Shown: positions 50,319 through 60,756 of the stretch, piece by piece
How positions within the stretch are numbered: position 1 is the first letter of the stretch
How the letters are laid out: the number at the start of each line of letters is the position of its first letter
Source: Staphylococcus microti
GTDB lineage: Bacteria > Bacillota > Bacilli > Staphylococcales > Staphylococcaceae
Assembly: GCF_000934465.1 (NCBI RefSeq)
Contig: NZ_JXWY01000039.1
Location: 1-64,000 of the forward strand
Reading direction: 5' to 3'
Length of the DNA: 64,000 nt
Position numbers and translations under genes: made by a program
Notes under the pieces: generated by a model
What the model was told of the DNA's origin: nothing
The model's database searches: none
Seen by the model: only the letters and a program-made list of their open reading frames with translations

Positions 50319-51863
50319 TTATAAGTGCTCAGAAACTGTGCGACCTTGCATGTGAAGTACTAAGTAGTCTGGGCCACCTGCTTTTGAGTCTGTACCTGAC
50401 ATTTTGAAGCCACCGAATGGTTGGTAGCCAACAACGGCACCTGTACAACCACGGTTGAAGTATAAGTTACCAACCATGAAGTCACGGCGTGCTTGTTCTA
50501 ATTTCATTCTGTTATTTGAAATAACGCCACCTGTTAAACCATACTCTGTATCATTAGCAACTTGAATCGCTTCATCAAAGTCTTTTACTTTTGTGAAGCC
50601 GATGACTGGTCCGAAGATTTCTTCTTGCATAATACGAGAGTTAGGATCTAAGTCAGCAAAAATTGTTGGGTATACAAAGTTACCTGTTGATTCGTCGACG
50701 TTACCACCTGTCACTAAGCGACCTTCTTCTTTACCAATTTCAATGTATTTTTTGATTTTGTCTAAAGATTTTTGGTCGATGACTGGACCGACATACGTAT
50801 CTGGTTCAGCAGCGTTACCTACTTTAATTTTTTCAGTTTCTGATTTAACACGCTCTAATAATTCATCATAAATATCTTGGTGCGCAATAACGCGTGAGCA
50901 TGCTGAACATTTTTGTCCAGAGAAGCCAAATGCTGAGTATACGATAGCATCTGTCGCAACTTGTAAATCTGCTTCACTATCTACTACAAGGGCATCTTTA
51001 CCACCCATTTCAGCGATAACACGTTTGATGTGGTTTTGACCTTCTTGAATAACAGCCGCTTTTTGAATAATTTCTTTACCTACATTTTTAGAACCTGTAA
51101 ATGAAATTAAGCCAACATCTTTATTTTCGATTAAGAAGTCACCAATTTCGCTTGATGAACCTGGGATCCAGTTTACAACCCCTTTTGGTAATCCTGCTTC
51201 TTCAAGCACTTCCATAAATTTGTATGAAATAATCGGTGTATTCGATGATGGTTTTAATAAAACTGTGTTCCCCGTTACAACTGGTGCAACTGTTGTACCC
51301 GCCATAATCGCATAAGCAAAGTTCCATGGTGAAATAACAACACTCACACCTACTGGCAAGTAATCAAATTGGTTGTATTCACCAGGACGACTGTTCACTG
51401 CTTTACCATCTTTCAATTCAAGCATTTGTCGACCATAGTATTCCATGAAGTCAATTGCTTCTGCTGTATCAGCATCCGCTTCTTTCCAAGGTTTACCGCC
51501 TTCTTTAGATAACAACGCTGAAAATTCGTGCTTACGTTTTCTCGTAATCGCAGCTGCACGGAATAATACATTAGCACGTACTTTCGGATCAACATTTCTC
51601 CAAGTTTTAAACGCTTCTTTCGCTGCTTCTAGGGCTTTTTCTGCATGTTCTTTTGACGCTTTAGAAACATAGCCAATTGTTTCTTCTCTATTTGATGGAT
51701 TATACACACGCGTTGTATCGTCAGTGTATACACGTTCTCCTCCAATAATGAGTGGATACGTTTGACCTAATTCACTTTCCACTTTTTCAAGGGCGCGAAA
51801 ATAAGCTTTACGGTTCTCCTCTTTTGTGAAATCTGTAAATGGTTCATGTTTGTATGGAATCAT
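50319..51863 (-). CDS. rocA: 1-pyrroline-5-carboxylate dehydrogenase
   Basis: NAD-dependent oxidation of glutamate semialdehyde/P5C to glutamate, the step after RocD and proline dehydrogenase. At 514 aa it belongs to the aldehyde dehydrogenase superfamily: [24 protein letters not shown] with the general-base Glu, the catalytic Cys in [13 protein letters not shown], and EEIFGPV. AAGGAGG precedes the ATG. The promoter is about 190 nt upstream with a cre site at +1, so glucose repression by CcpA is expected. A co-oriented 66-codon leader frame overlaps its start. Confidence 0.96.
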   Translation of the reverse strand: MIPYKHEPFTDFTKEENRKAYFRALEKVESELGQTYPLIIGGERVYTDDTTRVYNPSNREETIGYVSKASKEHAEKALEAAKEAFKTWRNVDPKVRANVLFRAAAITRKRKHEFSALLSKEGGKPWKEADADTAEAIDFMEYYGRQMLELKDGKAVNSRPGEYNQFDYLPVGVSVVISPWNFAYAIMAGTTVAPVVTGNTVLLKPSSNTPIISYKFMEVLEEAGLPKGVVNWIPGSSSEIGDFLIENKDVGLISFTGSKNVGKEIIQKAAVIQEGQNHIKRVIAEMGGKDALVVDSEADLQVATDAIVYSAFGFSGQKCSACSRVIAHQDIYDELLERVKSETEKIKVGNAAEPDTYVGPVIDQKSLDKIKKYIEIGKEEGRLVTGGNVDESTGNFVYPTIFADLDPNSRIMQEEIFGPVIGFTKVKDFDEAIQVANDTEYGLTGGVISNNRMKLEQARRDFMVGNLYFNRGCTGAVVGYQPFGGFKMSGTDSKAGGPDYLVLHMQGRTVSEHL

Positions 51864-52029
51864 TCAAAAATCCTCCTTTGTTTTTTGAGAAAGCTTTATA
51901 CTTATCATGACATAAAGTACCATCATTTGTAAAAGATTTTTCAGTTTTTACAGAATTATCTAACACAAATACTTTTAGACTATTTTTACAGTCGACACAG
52001 GTACTTATTACATAATAATATCCATCATA

Positions 52030-52082
52030 TAAAAGCGCTTTCATTTACAAGCATTATAGCCATAATTTGGACAAAATTGCAA
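52030..52082 (-). promoter_or_regulatory. rocA promoter with cre (CcpA) site
   Basis: On the minus strand TTGCAA (52077-52082), 18 nt and TATAAT (52053-52058). TGAAAGCGCTTTTA (52030-52043), one base off the cre pattern TGNAANCGNTNNCA, covers the expected transcription start, so bound CcpA would block initiation. Confidence 0.8.
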
Positions 52083-52147
52083 CTATAACAAGCTTTATTT
52101 TATAAAAAATCCATTAGCATTCATTTCTATCGTGTTTCAATTTTTTT

Positions 52148-52198
52148 GGAGCGGGACAGAAAGCTCATTTTTACAAAAAGTTTTCGTTGTCCCGCCCC
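52148..52198. repeat. Staphylococcal intergenic hairpin repeat
   Basis: GGAGCGGGACAGAAAG pairs with CTTT...GTTGTCCCGCCCC around an AT-rich loop. The sequence resembles the GGGACAGAAAT-type hairpins scattered between genes in staphylococcal genomes. Its function is unknown and the family assignment is from memory. Confidence 0.5.
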
Positions 52199-52442
52199 GG
52201 CAAGGGTGACTAGAAGTGAAAAAGTTTTTTTAAACACATTTTCACTTCAGACACCTACTGCCAATTAGTGCTTTCCCCTAATTATTTAGGATGATTTTCC
52301 TTGTGTCGCAGCCCGTTCTTTTTCAAAATGTTCATATCCTTAATATTCGACAGCAAGAATTACGAATATGACCTAAAATTATAGCCTTTTTTGACGTAAT
52401 CTCTGCTGTTTTTATTAATTTTATATGCTGTATAATTAGGAT

Positions 52443-52457
52443 AATTTTCAGAAATAT
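52443..52457. promoter_or_regulatory. CodY-like box before the S1-domain gene
   Basis: AATTTTCAGAAATAT is identical to the box at the opp promoter and two mismatches from the CodY consensus. It lies between TATAAT (52431-52436) and the start codon. Confidence 0.5.
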
Positions 52458-52501
52458 GCTATTATGAAGTTGTTAAATTTCAATCATATAAGGGGTTATG
52501 C

Positions 52502-52891
52502 ATGTTGAAGAAACAGTATCGTGTCGGTCAACATATCAAGGTGCGTGTGACTGGTATTCAACCCTACGGCGCTTTTGTTGAAACCCCTGACAATACTGAA
52601 GGCTTAATTCATATATCTGAAGTCATGGATGATTATGTCCATAATTTAAAAAAGCTTTTAACACCCGGTCAGATTGTCAAAGCAAAAATTCTTTCTATTG
52701 ATGAGACCGGTAAGTTAAATTTATCACTAAGGGACAATGATTATTTTAAAAATTATGAGCGTAAAAAAGTGAAACGTTCAGTATTGGATGAGATTAAAGA
52801 AACTGAGAAATACGGGTTTCAATCTTTAGCAGAACGGTTGCCAACTTGGGTGGAACAATCTAAGAAACGAATTGAAGATACATCTAAGTAA
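52502..52891 (+). CDS. S1-domain RNA-binding protein (CvfD/YugI, general stress protein 13-like)
   Basis: A 129-aa protein with one N-terminal S1 OB-fold (residues 5-76: VGQHIKVRVTGIQPYGAFVE, EGLIHISEV, KAKILSID, LNLSLRDND) and a basic, helical C-terminal tail. It matches the post-transcriptional regulators called CvfD in streptococci and YugI/GSP13 in Bacillus, which associate with ribosomes. AAGGGG lies six bases before the ATG. A CodY-like box precedes it. RNA targets cannot be read from sequence. Confidence 0.82.
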   Translation: MLKKQYRVGQHIKVRVTGIQPYGAFVETPDNTEGLIHISEVMDDYVHNLKKLLTPGQIVKAKILSIDETGKLNLSLRDNDYFKNYERKKVKRSVLDEIKETEKYGFQSLAERLPTWVEQSKKRIEDTSK

Positions 52892-52903
52892 CACGTACAT
52901 AAA

Positions 52904-52942
52904 AAACCTAGGTGCCAATGAGGCGTATCTAGGTTTATTTTT
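52904..52942 (+). terminator. Terminator of the S1-domain gene
   Basis: AAACCTAG (52904-52911) pairs with CTAGGTTT (52929-52936), followed by ATTTTTT. Confidence 0.82.
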
Positions 52943-52982
52943 TAGCGTTGCGCTCCTGAACAAATATTAATGAAGTTAAGAT

Positions 52983-53019
52983 AAAACCCTAGGCACAGCA
53001 TGTCACTATGTCTAGGGTT
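52983..53019 (-). terminator. Terminator of the DUF1871 gene
   Basis: On the minus strand AACCCTAG (53012-53019) pairs with CTAGGGTT (52985-52992), then TTAT. Confidence 0.7.
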
Positions 53020-53024
53020 GCTTA

Positions 53025-53285
53025 TTAATTTACTTGGCATGTTTGTTGTAATTGAACCGCTTCTGTTGCTTTTTGTAAGCATGCATCTTTTGGAAGCGTC
53101 ACTTCAAACGAAAACTGAAAAATCTGTTGGAATGCTTCTGCAATCGCAATGGGCTCTCCAAACTGATGCACGGCATCCATCATCTCATACACTTCTGCAT
53201 CGCCTAATGTCGGGTCGTCAAAGTGCATAGGATTCCATGCTGCCAACAGTTGATATAATTGGATGTTCAATTCATTGTTTGCCAT
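53025..53285 (-). CDS. DUF1871 family protein
   Basis: An 86-aa soluble protein of unknown function. AAWNPMHF, DAEVYEMMDAVHQ, IAEAFQQIFQFSFE and the PKDAC element follow the pattern of the DUF1871 (YugE-like) family. GGAGCG precedes the ATG. The cyclophilin gene lies 21 nt upstream on the same strand, so the two are probably co-transcribed. Confidence 0.7.
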   Translation of the reverse strand: MANNELNIQLYQLLAAWNPMHFDDPTLGDAEVYEMMDAVHQFGEPIAIAEAFQQIFQFSFEVTLPKDACLQKATEAVQLQQTCQVN

Positions 53286-53306
53286 GATGCACGCTCCTTA
53301 CTATGC

Positions 53307-53900
53307 TTATTCTTCAATATCGATAGATTCGATGACAACGTCGTACATTGGCTTGTCTTGTGCACCTACACGTACGTTGGCAATGTCTTCTAATGTGTCT
53401 TCACCTTCAATTAATTGACCGAATACCGTATGCTTTTGATCTAACCAAGGTGTGCCGCCTTTTTCACGGTATGCTTCGGCGATTTCTTTTGGCCAGCCAC
53501 CGGCTTCTAATTGATCTGCCATTTGTGCTGGAATGTCTTTCATTTGTACGATAAAGAATTGTGAACCGTTTGTACCTGGGCCGGCATTCGCCATTGATAA
53601 GGCACCATAAATATTGAACGCTTGCATTGAGAACTCGTCTTCAAACGGGCCACCGTAAATGCTTTCGCCACCCATGCCCGTTGCTGTTGGGTCGCCACCT
53701 TGAATCATAAAGTCATTGATGACACGGTGGAATGTCACGCCATCGTAGTAACCTTTTTTAGAAAGCTCCACGAAGTTTTTTACAGTTTTTGGTGCGATGT
53801 CGGGGAATAATTTTAATGTCATATCCCCTTTATTTGTATGCATAACTACTTTGATTTCGTTATCTTGTATTTCTTTTGTCAATTGCGGGTAGTTTGTCAT
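53307..53900 (-). CDS. Peptidyl-prolyl cis-trans isomerase, cyclophilin type
   Basis: A 197-aa cytosolic cyclophilin (no signal peptide). Core motifs are [40 protein letters not shown] and [14 protein letters not shown], with catalytic Arg in FHRV. An insertion with [21 protein letters not shown] (about 130-150) is characteristic of staphylococcal PpiB. GGAGC precedes the ATG. It is divergent from kapB. Confidence 0.92.
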   Translation of the reverse strand: MTNYPQLTKEIQDNEIKVVMHTNKGDMTLKLFPDIAPKTVKNFVELSKKGYYDGVTFHRVINDFMIQGGDPTATGMGGESIYGGPFEDEFSMQAFNIYGALSMANAGPGTNGSQFFIVQMKDIPAQMADQLEAGGWPKEIAEAYREKGGTPWLDQKHTVFGQLIEGEDTLEDIANVRVGAQDKPMYDVVIESIDIEE

Positions 53901-53972
53901 TTTAATGCTCCATTCATGATAAAATTAAATATACTTATTATTTTAACACATTTGAGAAAGGATGGAATTAAC

Positions 53973-54353
53973 ATGCTTTATCGTTTTGCACATAAAACAG
54001 GTGTCTATGTTGTTGAGGTCGTTGATGATACGAGCGATCAAACGTTAGTAAAGGTCGTTCAAGTCATTAAACATCCGAAACAAGGTGACTTACATAGTCC
54101 AAATGAAGTGGAAGGTGTGTTCTTTCATGAGCGCAAAGCATTAAGTCTCTATGAGAAACGCTATACGTCACAAAGTAAGTTAAAGCCTTTCGACGGCGAA
54201 CGTCAAGACTATACGGATTCGTTGCAGCAAGCATTAACAGCGTTAGAGACTGAACTGCATCAAACAGATACGCCATATACGCGTACAGCTTTACAATGTC
54301 TTGAAAATTTGAAAGTTGATTATGGGCGACAATATAAAGTGTCTTTTAAATAA
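53973..54353 (+). CDS. kapB: Kinase-associated protein B (KapB)
   Basis: A 126-aa protein of the KapB family: N-terminal SH3-like barrel (YRFAHKTGVYVVEVVDD; VFFHERKAL) and C-terminal helices (about 78-125). In Bacillus it is a lipoprotein linked to sporulation kinase KinB; staphylococci do not sporulate and this copy has no signal peptide, so its job is unknown. The open frame starts at 53838, but GAAAGGATGG marks the ATG at 53973. Confidence 0.8.
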   Translation: MLYRFAHKTGVYVVEVVDDTSDQTLVKVVQVIKHPKQGDLHSPNEVEGVFFHERKALSLYEKRYTSQSKLKPFDGERQDYTDSLQQALTALETELHQTDTPYTRTALQCLENLKVDYGRQYKVSFK

Positions 54354-54483
54354 AAATGAATACATTTCTTCTTATTTAAAAGTGACTTGAACATGCGTAC
54401 GAATGCGATGGGTCATGTTTTTCACACTATTCATAATCATGTATAATAAGCATATCGTATTATTTTTTAAGGGAGGACAATTT

Positions 54484-56901
54484 ATGAGTTGGTTACATAT
54501 TGCGGTTCTCTTACCGCTGATATTTGCACTGCTCATTCCTATTTTGTATCGCTTCTATAAACGCATACATTTAGGATGGTTTGTGTTACCGATTCCTTTT
54601 GTGTTGTTTATATACTTTTTATCGTATATCAAACCTACTATGTCCGGACATTATACAGAACAGTCCGCTGCATGGATGCCACAAATCGGTATGAACTTTG
54701 ACATTTATGTAGATGGGCTCAGCCTTTTATTCAGTTTATTAATAACAGGTATTGGTAGCCTAGTCGTACTCTATTCTATAAGTTATTTAAGTCAACAAGA
54801 GCAACTCGGTAACTTCTACTGTTACCTATTAATTTTTATGAGTGCGATGCTTGGTGTGGTTCTTTCAGATAACCTTTTAGTACTCTACTTCTTCTGGGAG
54901 CTCACATCATTCTCTAGTTTCTTACTCATCTCATTCTGGCGTCATAAAGAAAAATCACGCTACGGTGCGATGAAATCTATGATGATCACTGTTTTTGGTG
55001 GCTTATCACTACTCGGTGGTTTTATCTTACTTCATCAAGCTGCTGGTACATGGCGCATTCGAGAAATCATTGAAAACGTCTCAAGTATCCAATCATCGCC
55101 ATTTTTCGTATTAGCGATGGTATTTATTATTCTTGGTGCGATGACAAAATCCGCACAGTTTCCATTTTACATTTGGTTACCTGATGCGATGGAAGCACCA
55201 ACACCCGTCAGTGCGTATTTGCACTCAGCAACGATGGTTAAAGCAGGGATTTATTTAATCGCCCGTCTAACACCTATCTTTGCAGTATCACAAGGTTGGA
55301 TTTGGACGGTCACAGCATTCGGTCTCGTTACCCTCTTCTGGGGTTCATTGAATGCAACGAAACAACAAGATTTAAAAGGAATTCTTGCCTTTTCAACTGT
55401 TTCTCAGCTCGGTATGATCATGTCGATGCTCGGTATCGGTGCGGTGAGTTATCATTTTGAAGGTGCGGAAAGTCAACTTTATCTTGCTGCATTCAGCGCG
55501 GCGATTTTCCACTTGATTAACCACGCAACGTTTAAAGGTGCGCTATTTATGATTACTGGTGCCGTTGACCATGCAACAGGAACACGTGATATTAAAAAAT
55601 TAGGCGGTCTTATGACGATTATGCCGATTTCATTCACATTGTCGATTATTACCGCGTTAAGTATGGCTGGTGTTCCACCATTTAACGGTTTCTTATCGAA
55701 AGAGCAATTTTTAGAAGCTATGTTGACTGTAACAGAAGCAGGTATTTTCAGCTTAAATACTGTTGGCTTATTGTTACCTATCGTTGCGATTGTTGGTAGT
55801 ATGTTTACGTTTGTTTATTCATTCAAATTCATCTCGGAAATCTTCCTTGGTGAATACAAACCAGATGCACTACCACATAAAGCGCACGAATCGTCAATCT
55901 TGATGAATATTTCGCCAACGATTTTAGCTATTTTAGTTATTGCAATCGGATTATTCCCTAGTCTTGTATCAGCACCATTTGTAGAGCCGGCAGCGAAAGC
56001 AATCGCAAATGTGGATACTGTTCATGCGGAATTCCATATGTGGCACGGTTTCACGCCAGCATTTTTTGCGACTTTAATCATTTATATTGTTGGTGCTGTG
56101 TTATTAGTAACTTTCAAATACTGGGTCCCGGTTTTACGCAAATTGCCAAAAGCTTTAACGTTAAACCACTGGTACGATCAAACAGGTCGTTACACGCCTT
56201 ACTATGCGACACAAATTACACGCACGTACATGACAGGTTTTATTCGTAATAACTTAGTCATTATTTTCTCAATGATGATTTTAATTACATTCGTAACGTT
56301 GGTATTCGTACCATTTACGTTTGATTTTGTGAAAGTATCACCGGTTCGTCTGTACGAAATGATTTCTGTTATTACGATTATTGTCGCTGCAACAATGATT
56401 ATGTTTGCACGTTCGCGTTTGTTCAGCATTATCATGTTAAGTGCAGTCGGTTATTCAATGGCGATCTTTTTCATTTTCTTCAACGCACCAGACTTAGCAT
56501 TGACGCAATTCGTCGTTGAGACCATTTCAACAGCATTGTTCTTATTATGTTTCTATCATTTACCAAATATGAGTCGTTATAATGAAACAACTTCTTATAA
56601 AATTGGAAACATCATCGTTTCTATTGGTGTCGGTGCAGTAGTAACGATTCTCGGTTTAATTGCATACGGCAACCGTCATTTTGATTCGATTAGTAGTTTT
56701 TATAAAGAACATGTTTACGACTTAGCACAAGGTAAAAACATGGTTAACGTTATTTTAGTAGACTTCCGTGGTCTCGATACATTATTCGAGTCATCTGTAC
56801 TCGGTATTGCAGGTATGGGTATTTACACGTTAATTAAATTACGTGCGAAACACAAAAATGGTTATGAAAGGGTGGAGAAGATTGAACAGGCAAAAAAATG
56901 A
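54484..56901 (+). CDS. mnhA: Na+/H+ antiporter subunit A
   Basis: Largest subunit (805 aa) of the Mrp/Mnh Na+/H+ antiporter, related to NuoL and MrpA. About twenty helices include the proton-channel core ([55 protein letters not shown]). The C-terminal MrpA extension has [21 protein letters not shown] precedes the ATG at 54484; the frame opens at 54403 without a site. First of seven tightly packed genes mnhA-G that work as one complex for pH and sodium homeostasis. Confidence 0.96.
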   Translation: MSWLHIAVLLPLIFALLIPILYRFYKRIHLGWFVLPIPFVLFIYFLSYIKPTMSGHYTEQSAAWMPQIGMNFDIYVDGLSLLFSLLITGIGSLVVLYSISYLSQQEQLGNFYCYLLIFMSAMLGVVLSDNLLVLYFFWELTSFSSFLLISFWRHKEKSRYGAMKSMMITVFGGLSLLGGFILLHQAAGTWRIREIIENVSSIQSSPFFVLAMVFIILGAMTKSAQFPFYIWLPDAMEAPTPVSAYLHSATMVKAGIYLIARLTPIFAVSQGWIWTVTAFGLVTLFWGSLNATKQQDLKGILAFSTVSQLGMIMSMLGIGAVSYHFEGAESQLYLAAFSAAIFHLINHATFKGALFMITGAVDHATGTRDIKKLGGLMTIMPISFTLSIITALSMAGVPPFNGFLSKEQFLEAMLTVTEAGIFSLNTVGLLLPIVAIVGSMFTFVYSFKFISEIFLGEYKPDALPHKAHESSILMNISPTILAILVIAIGLFPSLVSAPFVEPAAKAIANVDTVHAEFHMWHGFTPAFFATLIIYIVGAVLLVTFKYWVPVLRKLPKALTLNHWYDQTGRYTPYYATQITRTYMTGFIRNNLVIIFSMMILITFVTLVFVPFTFDFVKVSPVRLYEMISVITIIVAATMIMFARSRLFSIIMLSAVGYSMAIFFIFFNAPDLALTQFVVETISTALFLLCFYHLPNMSRYNETTSYKIGNIIVSIGVGAVVTILGLIAYGNRHFDSISSFYKEHVYDLAQGKNMVNVILVDFRGLDTLFESSVLGIAGMGIYTLIKLRAKHKNGYERVEKIEQAKK

Positions 56902-57310
56902 TTTGATTTCGCAGTATTCAGCACTTATTATCTTTTTCCTTATCATGATGTTCGGCTTCTCACTCTTTCTAGCTGGACATTATACACCGGGTGGCGGCTT
57001 TATCGGTGGACTGCTCGTTTCGAGTTCACTCGTTATTATCGCAGTTGCATTTGATGTAAAGACGCTACGTAAAGTTTTTCCATGGGATTTCAAAAAACTC
57101 ATTGGATTAGGCCTAACATTTTGTGTAAGTGCGCCAATGTTAAGTTGGACCTATGGTAAGAACTTTTTTACACATACGTCATTTGATATTCCGCTTCCAC
57201 TATTAGCACCTATGCATTTGCATACGGCTGTTATATTCGATACAGGTGTATTGCTTGTCGTAGTCGGAACGGTATTGACGATAATTCTAACGATTGGAGA
57301 GAATGAGTAA
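56882..57310 (+). CDS. mnhB: Na+/H+ antiporter subunit B
   Basis: A 142-aa MrpB-type subunit with four helices; [14 protein letters not shown] is the family signature. The homologous N-terminus (NRQKNDLI) points to the TTG at 56882, behind GGTGGAG. The gene starts inside mnhA, overlapping it by 20 bp, a sign of translational coupling. A longer frame from 56843 is not supported by a ribosome site. Confidence 0.9.
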   Translation: MNRQKNDLISQYSALIIFFLIMMFGFSLFLAGHYTPGGGFIGGLLVSSSLVIIAVAFDVKTLRKVFPWDFKKLIGLGLTFCVSAPMLSWTYGKNFFTHTSFDIPLPLLAPMHLHTAVIFDTGVLLVVVGTVLTIILTIGENE

Positions 57311-57657
57311 TGGAAATAGTATTGATTCTTGTTTGTGGCTTTTTAACTTCTATTAGCGTTTACCTCATTCTGTCTAAAAGTTTAATCAGAATTATTATTG
57401 GAACAGCTTTATTATCACATGCCGCAAACTTATTTATTTTAACAATGGGTGGATTAAAGACAGGGAATGTGCCGATTTATGAAGAAGGCGTGAGTAACTA
57501 TGTCGATCCTATTCCACAAGCATTGATTTTAACAGCGATTGTTATTTCATTCGCCGTGACAGCATTCTTTTTAGTACTAGCATTTAGAAGCTATAAAGAG
57601 CTGGGCACAGATAACGTAGAACGTATGAAAGGGGTGCCACAAGAAGATGATGAATGA
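57310..57657 (+). CDS. mnhC: Na+/H+ antiporter subunit C
   Basis: A 115-aa NuoK-like subunit with three helices. [18 protein letters not shown] and the loop [19 protein letters not shown] are typical of MrpC/MnhC. Its start overlaps the mnhB stop by one base (TAATG) and its end overlaps mnhD. Confidence 0.95.
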   Translation: MEIVLILVCGFLTSISVYLILSKSLIRIIIGTALLSHAANLFILTMGGLKTGNVPIYEEGVSNYVDPIPQALILTAIVISFAVTAFFLVLAFRSYKELGTDNVERMKGVPQEDDE

Positions 57658-59146
57658 GAACTTACTCGTCATGGTACTTGTTGTGCCAGTGATTACAGCC
57701 ATTTCTTTATTATTTATCGGTTTACGCCCTTTCATTAAACGCTACGTGGCGTTAACGGGTGCACTCGTGACACTGGGCTTTGCATTGCTGAATCTTTATA
57801 ACGTATGGCAAGCAGGTCATCCAATTGTACTTGAACTCGGATCGTGGAAAGCACCTTACAGCATTGTGTTTGTCTTGGACTTATTCAGTGCATTACTCGT
57901 TACAACAAGTGTTATTATTACAATCTTGATTATTTTATTTTCATATCAGTCGATTGGGCTTCATCGTGAAACGTATTATTACTATTTCACAGTGATGTTC
58001 ATGTTAACTGGTATCAATGGTGCCTTTATTACAGGCGATATTTTCAACTTATTCGTCTTTTTTGAAGTCTTTTTAATGGCATCATACGGTTTAATGGTGA
58101 TTGGTGGTACAAAAATTCAGCTTCAAGAAAGTGTTAAATACTTACTTGTGAACGTCGTATCCTCTGCATTTTTCGTCATTGCAGTCGGTATTTTGTACTC
58201 CGTTGTTGGGACGTTAAACATGGCGGACATTAGTGTCAAACTTGATTCAGTGTATCAATCACATCCGGGTCTTGTCAGCATCGTCTTTATTTTGTTCATC
58301 TTTGTATTCGCAACAAAAGCCGGTGCATTCCCAATGTATGTATGGTTACCAGGCGCTTATTATGCACCGCCATTTGCGATTATCGCATTCTTCGGTGCAT
58401 TGCTTACAAAAGTAGGTGTATACGCGATTGCACGTACGATGAGCTTGTTCTTCCATGATACGTTGACATTCTCGCATTACACGATTTTAGCACTTGCGCT
58501 ACTGACAATTATTTTCGGTTGTGTCGGTGCTGTCGGCTTTAGAGATACAAAACGTATTATTTTATACAACATTATGATTGCAGTCGGCGTTATCTTAGTC
58601 GGTGTGGCAATGATGAACGAAACAGGTATTGTCGGTGCGATTTACTATACATTACACGACATGCTTGTGAAAGCAGCACTGTTCTTCCTCATTGGGATTA
58701 TGTATAAAATTACAAAAACAACAGATTTACGTGACTTTGGTGGCTTGATCCATCACTATCCTGTGCTTGGTTGGACATACTTTATTGCGGCGTTAAGCTT
58801 AGCCGGGATTCCGCCATTCAGTGGTTTCTATGGTAAGTTATACATCGTTCAAGCAACATTTGAACGTGGCTTCTACGTGAGTGGGATTATCGTATTGCTT
58901 TCAAGCCTAGTCGTTCTGTATTCAGTTATTAACATTTTCTTAAACGGCTTTTTCGGTAAAAGTTATGGCTATGTCTTTAATCCACACTTACATCACAGAG
59001 GATTACTTGCCGTGTCTATCCTAGCTGTTGTTATTACTGTCGCATTCGGTTTATTCGCTGGAGAACTTTATCCAATCGTTGCTGAAGCTGCGAAGTCGTT
59101 CTATCAACCAGATAGTTATATTAATAGTGTATTGGAGGTGAAGTAA
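57647..59146 (+). CDS. mnhD: Na+/H+ antiporter subunit D
   Basis: A 499-aa NuoM/N-like channel subunit with about fourteen helices. [16 protein letters not shown] carries the essential Glu, and [21 protein letters not shown] the conserved Lys. Two adjacent ATG codons (57647, 57650) could start it; it overlaps mnhC by 11 bp. AAAGGGG lies 12 bases upstream, a loose fit. Confidence 0.95.
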   Translation: MMNENLLVMVLVVPVITAISLLFIGLRPFIKRYVALTGALVTLGFALLNLYNVWQAGHPIVLELGSWKAPYSIVFVLDLFSALLVTTSVIITILIILFSYQSIGLHRETYYYYFTVMFMLTGINGAFITGDIFNLFVFFEVFLMASYGLMVIGGTKIQLQESVKYLLVNVVSSAFFVIAVGILYSVVGTLNMADISVKLDSVYQSHPGLVSIVFILFIFVFATKAGAFPMYVWLPGAYYAPPFAIIAFFGALLTKVGVYAIARTMSLFFHDTLTFSHYTILALALLTIIFGCVGAVGFRDTKRIILYNIMIAVGVILVGVAMMNETGIVGAIYYTLHDMLVKAALFFLIGIMYKITKTTDLRDFGGLIHHYPVLGWTYFIAALSLAGIPPFSGFYGKLYIVQATFERGFYVSGIIVLLSSLVVLYSVINIFLNGFFGKSYGYVFNPHLHHRGLLAVSILAVVITVAFGLFAGELYPIVAEAAKSFYQPDSYINSVLEVK

Positions 59147-59147
59147 T

Positions 59148-59636
59148 ATGGCAGTACAAATCGTTGTAAACTTAGCACTTGCGATCTTTTGGTTATTTTT
59201 ATCAGGCAGTTACACGATGAACTCTTTCGTTCTCGGCTACTTATTCGCTATGGGGCTTGTGTTCCTTATGCGTAAACTGTTACCTGGTCGCTTTTATGTT
59301 GTAACACTGTATAACGTTGTGAAACTTGTATTCGTTTTTATTTCAGAATTAATCAAAGCGAATATCGGCGTATTGCGTATTATTCTTCAACCTCAGATTA
59401 AAAATGAATCAGCATTCTTTGTATATGAAACAGACTTGAAATACAAATGGGAAGTTGCCCTACTTTCCAACCTCATCACTTTAACACCTGGTACGGTCGT
59501 GATTGGGGTCAATGACGACATGAAACGTTTATACATCCATTGCTTAGACTTCTCTACAAAAGAAGAAGAAGTCGCAGCAATTAAAGGGTCACTCGAAAAA
59601 GCTGTAAGAGAGGTCGGTGAATACGATGAACTATGA
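59148..59636 (+). CDS. mnhE: Na+/H+ antiporter subunit E
   Basis: A 162-aa MrpE-type subunit: two or three N-terminal helices followed by a cytosolic domain (about 90-162) with [24 protein letters not shown] precedes the ATG one base after mnhD ends. Its 3' end overlaps mnhF. Confidence 0.95.
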   Translation: MAVQIVVNLALAIFWLFLSGSYTMNSFVLGYLFAMGLVFLMRKLLPGRFYVVTLYNVVKLVFVFISELIKANIGVLRIILQPQIKNESAFFVYETDLKYKWEVALLSNLITLTPGTVVIGVNDDMKRLYIHCLDFSTKEEEVAAIKGSLEKAVREVGEYDEL

Positions 59637-59919
59637 TATCTTTATTATTATTGCACTCGTGATTGTCGTACTCTCCATTTTAGCAATTCTCGTACGCGTA
59701 ATTATGGGACCATCTTTGCCTGACCGCGTTGTCGCATTAGATGCGATTGGGATACAACTGATGGCAGTCATCGGCTTGTTCTCTATTATTTTAGGCACAC
59801 GTTATATGATTGTAACGATTCTTCTTATTGGGATTCTTGCCTTCCTAGGTACAGCCGTATTCGCTAAATTTATGGATAAAGGAGAGGTGATTGAACATGA
59901 CAGAAACAATCGTGATTAG
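59626..59919 (+). CDS. mnhF: Na+/H+ antiporter subunit F
   Basis: A 97-aa protein with three helices and the MrpF motif [19 protein letters not shown]. The frame opens with a GTG at 59617, but the ATG at 59626 gives the family length and N-terminus. It overlaps both mnhE and mnhG. Confidence 0.92.
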   Translation: MNYDIFIIIALVIVVLSILAILVRVIMGPSLPDRVVALDAIGIQLMAVIGLFSIILGTRYMIVTILLIGILAFLGTAVFAKFMDKGEVIEHDRNNRD

Positions 59920-60253
59920 TATCGGCCTCATCCTTGTTATTACAGGTGCCTTATTTAGCGCACTTGCTGCTATCGGTATGTTGCGCTTAGACGATGTGTA
60001 TTCACGTGCACATGCTGCCGGTAAAGCGGCGACACTCGGTACGATGTTATTGCTCACAGGTACATTTATTTACTTTATCGGTAAAGAAGGCTACGTAAAC
60101 TTCCACCTATTGATTGGGATTGTGTTCGTATTTATTACCGGCCCTATCGCCAGTCACATGGTATTAAAAGCAGCCTACAACTTGAAAACACCTGCTTCTA
60201 AACGTTTAAAACTAGATGAAGTGAAAAAAGACCTTGATGGCACGAAGCTATAA
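59897..60253 (+). CDS. mnhG: Na+/H+ antiporter subunit G
   Basis: A 118-aa MrpG-type subunit with three helices; [23 protein letters not shown] is the conserved core. GGAGAGGTG lies seven bases before the ATG at 59897, which is preferred over the TTG at 59891. Last gene of the operon, followed by a terminator. Confidence 0.94.
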   Translation: MTETIVISIGLILVITGALFSALAAIGMLRLDDVYSRAHAAGKAATLGTMLLLTGTFIYFIGKEGYVNFHLLIGIVFVFITGPIASHMVLKAAYNLKTPASKRLKLDEVKKDLDGTKL

Positions 60254-60264
60254 GCACATTTATC

Positions 60265-60304
60265 AAAGCGTACAGTCAATGTGAGTTGATTGTGCGCTTT
60301 TTAT
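60265..60304 (+). terminator. mnh operon terminator
   Basis: AAAGCGTACAGTCAA pairs with TTGATTGTGCGCTTT (G-U pairs allowed), followed by TTA. Confidence 0.85.
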
Positions 60305-60311
60305 TATGCAC

Positions 60312-60347
60312 AAAAAAGCGGAACAGCCGTTAAGCCATTCCACTTAA
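60312..60347 (-). terminator. Terminator of the thioesterase gene
   Basis: On the minus strand AAGTGGAATGG pairs with CTGTTCCGCTT (imperfect) and runs into TTTT. Confidence 0.7.
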
Positions 60348-60357
60348 TTGTTGTTAT

Positions 60358-60735
60358 TTATTTACGTGTTTTAATGAGCAATGTGCCACGCATCACACTA
60401 ATTAATGCCCCTTTATCATCTGTGATACGAATATCCCATACGTGTGTTGTGCGCCCTTGATGTAAAATCGTTGCTTCAGCATACACATATCCATCTGTTG
60501 CTGACTTCATATGGTTCGTATTCATTTCTAAGCCGACAGGAATTTCTTTTGTTGTATCTACTAAATTGGCCGAACCGATTGAACATGCCGTTTCACCTAA
60601 TGCCATGGTTGCCCCACCGTGTAAATAGCCAAACGGTTGTTTCACACGATCGCTTACGGGCATTGACATTTTAATGTAACCTGTACGTTGCGCTATAACT
60701 TGCATTTCTAACAGTTCTACTAAGTTTGTCATCAT
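60358..60735 (-). CDS. Hotdog-fold thioesterase (PaaI/MenI type)
   Basis: About 125-aa cytosolic acyl-CoA thioesterase. GYLHGGATMALGETACSIGS carries the HGG and catalytic Glu pattern of the PaaI/YbdB group, which includes DHNA-CoA thioesterase; the substrate is not deducible. GTAGGGAG stands just before two consecutive ATGs (60735, 60732), and the GTG at 60750 is less likely. The antiporter-family gene ends six bases before the frame's earliest start, suggesting co-transcription. Confidence 0.82.
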   Translation of the reverse strand: MMTNLVELLEMQVIAQRTGYIKMSMPVSDRVKQPFGYLHGGATMALGETACSIGSANLVDTTKEIPVGLEMNTNHMKSATDGYVYAEATILHQGRTTHVWDIRITDDKGALISVMRGTLLIKTRK

Positions 60736-60756
60736 ACTCCCTACTTTCACTCTGTA

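Larger units (their letters stand above)
52085..52501. other. 417-nt gap upstream of the S1-domain gene
   Basis: No gene is supported. It holds a dispersed-type hairpin (52148-52198), a second inverted repeat GAAGTGAAAA/TTTTCACTTC near 52215-52254, a TATAAT (52431-52436), and a CodY-like 15-mer AATTTTCAGAAATAT (52443-52457) just before the S1-domain gene. Confidence 0.5.
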
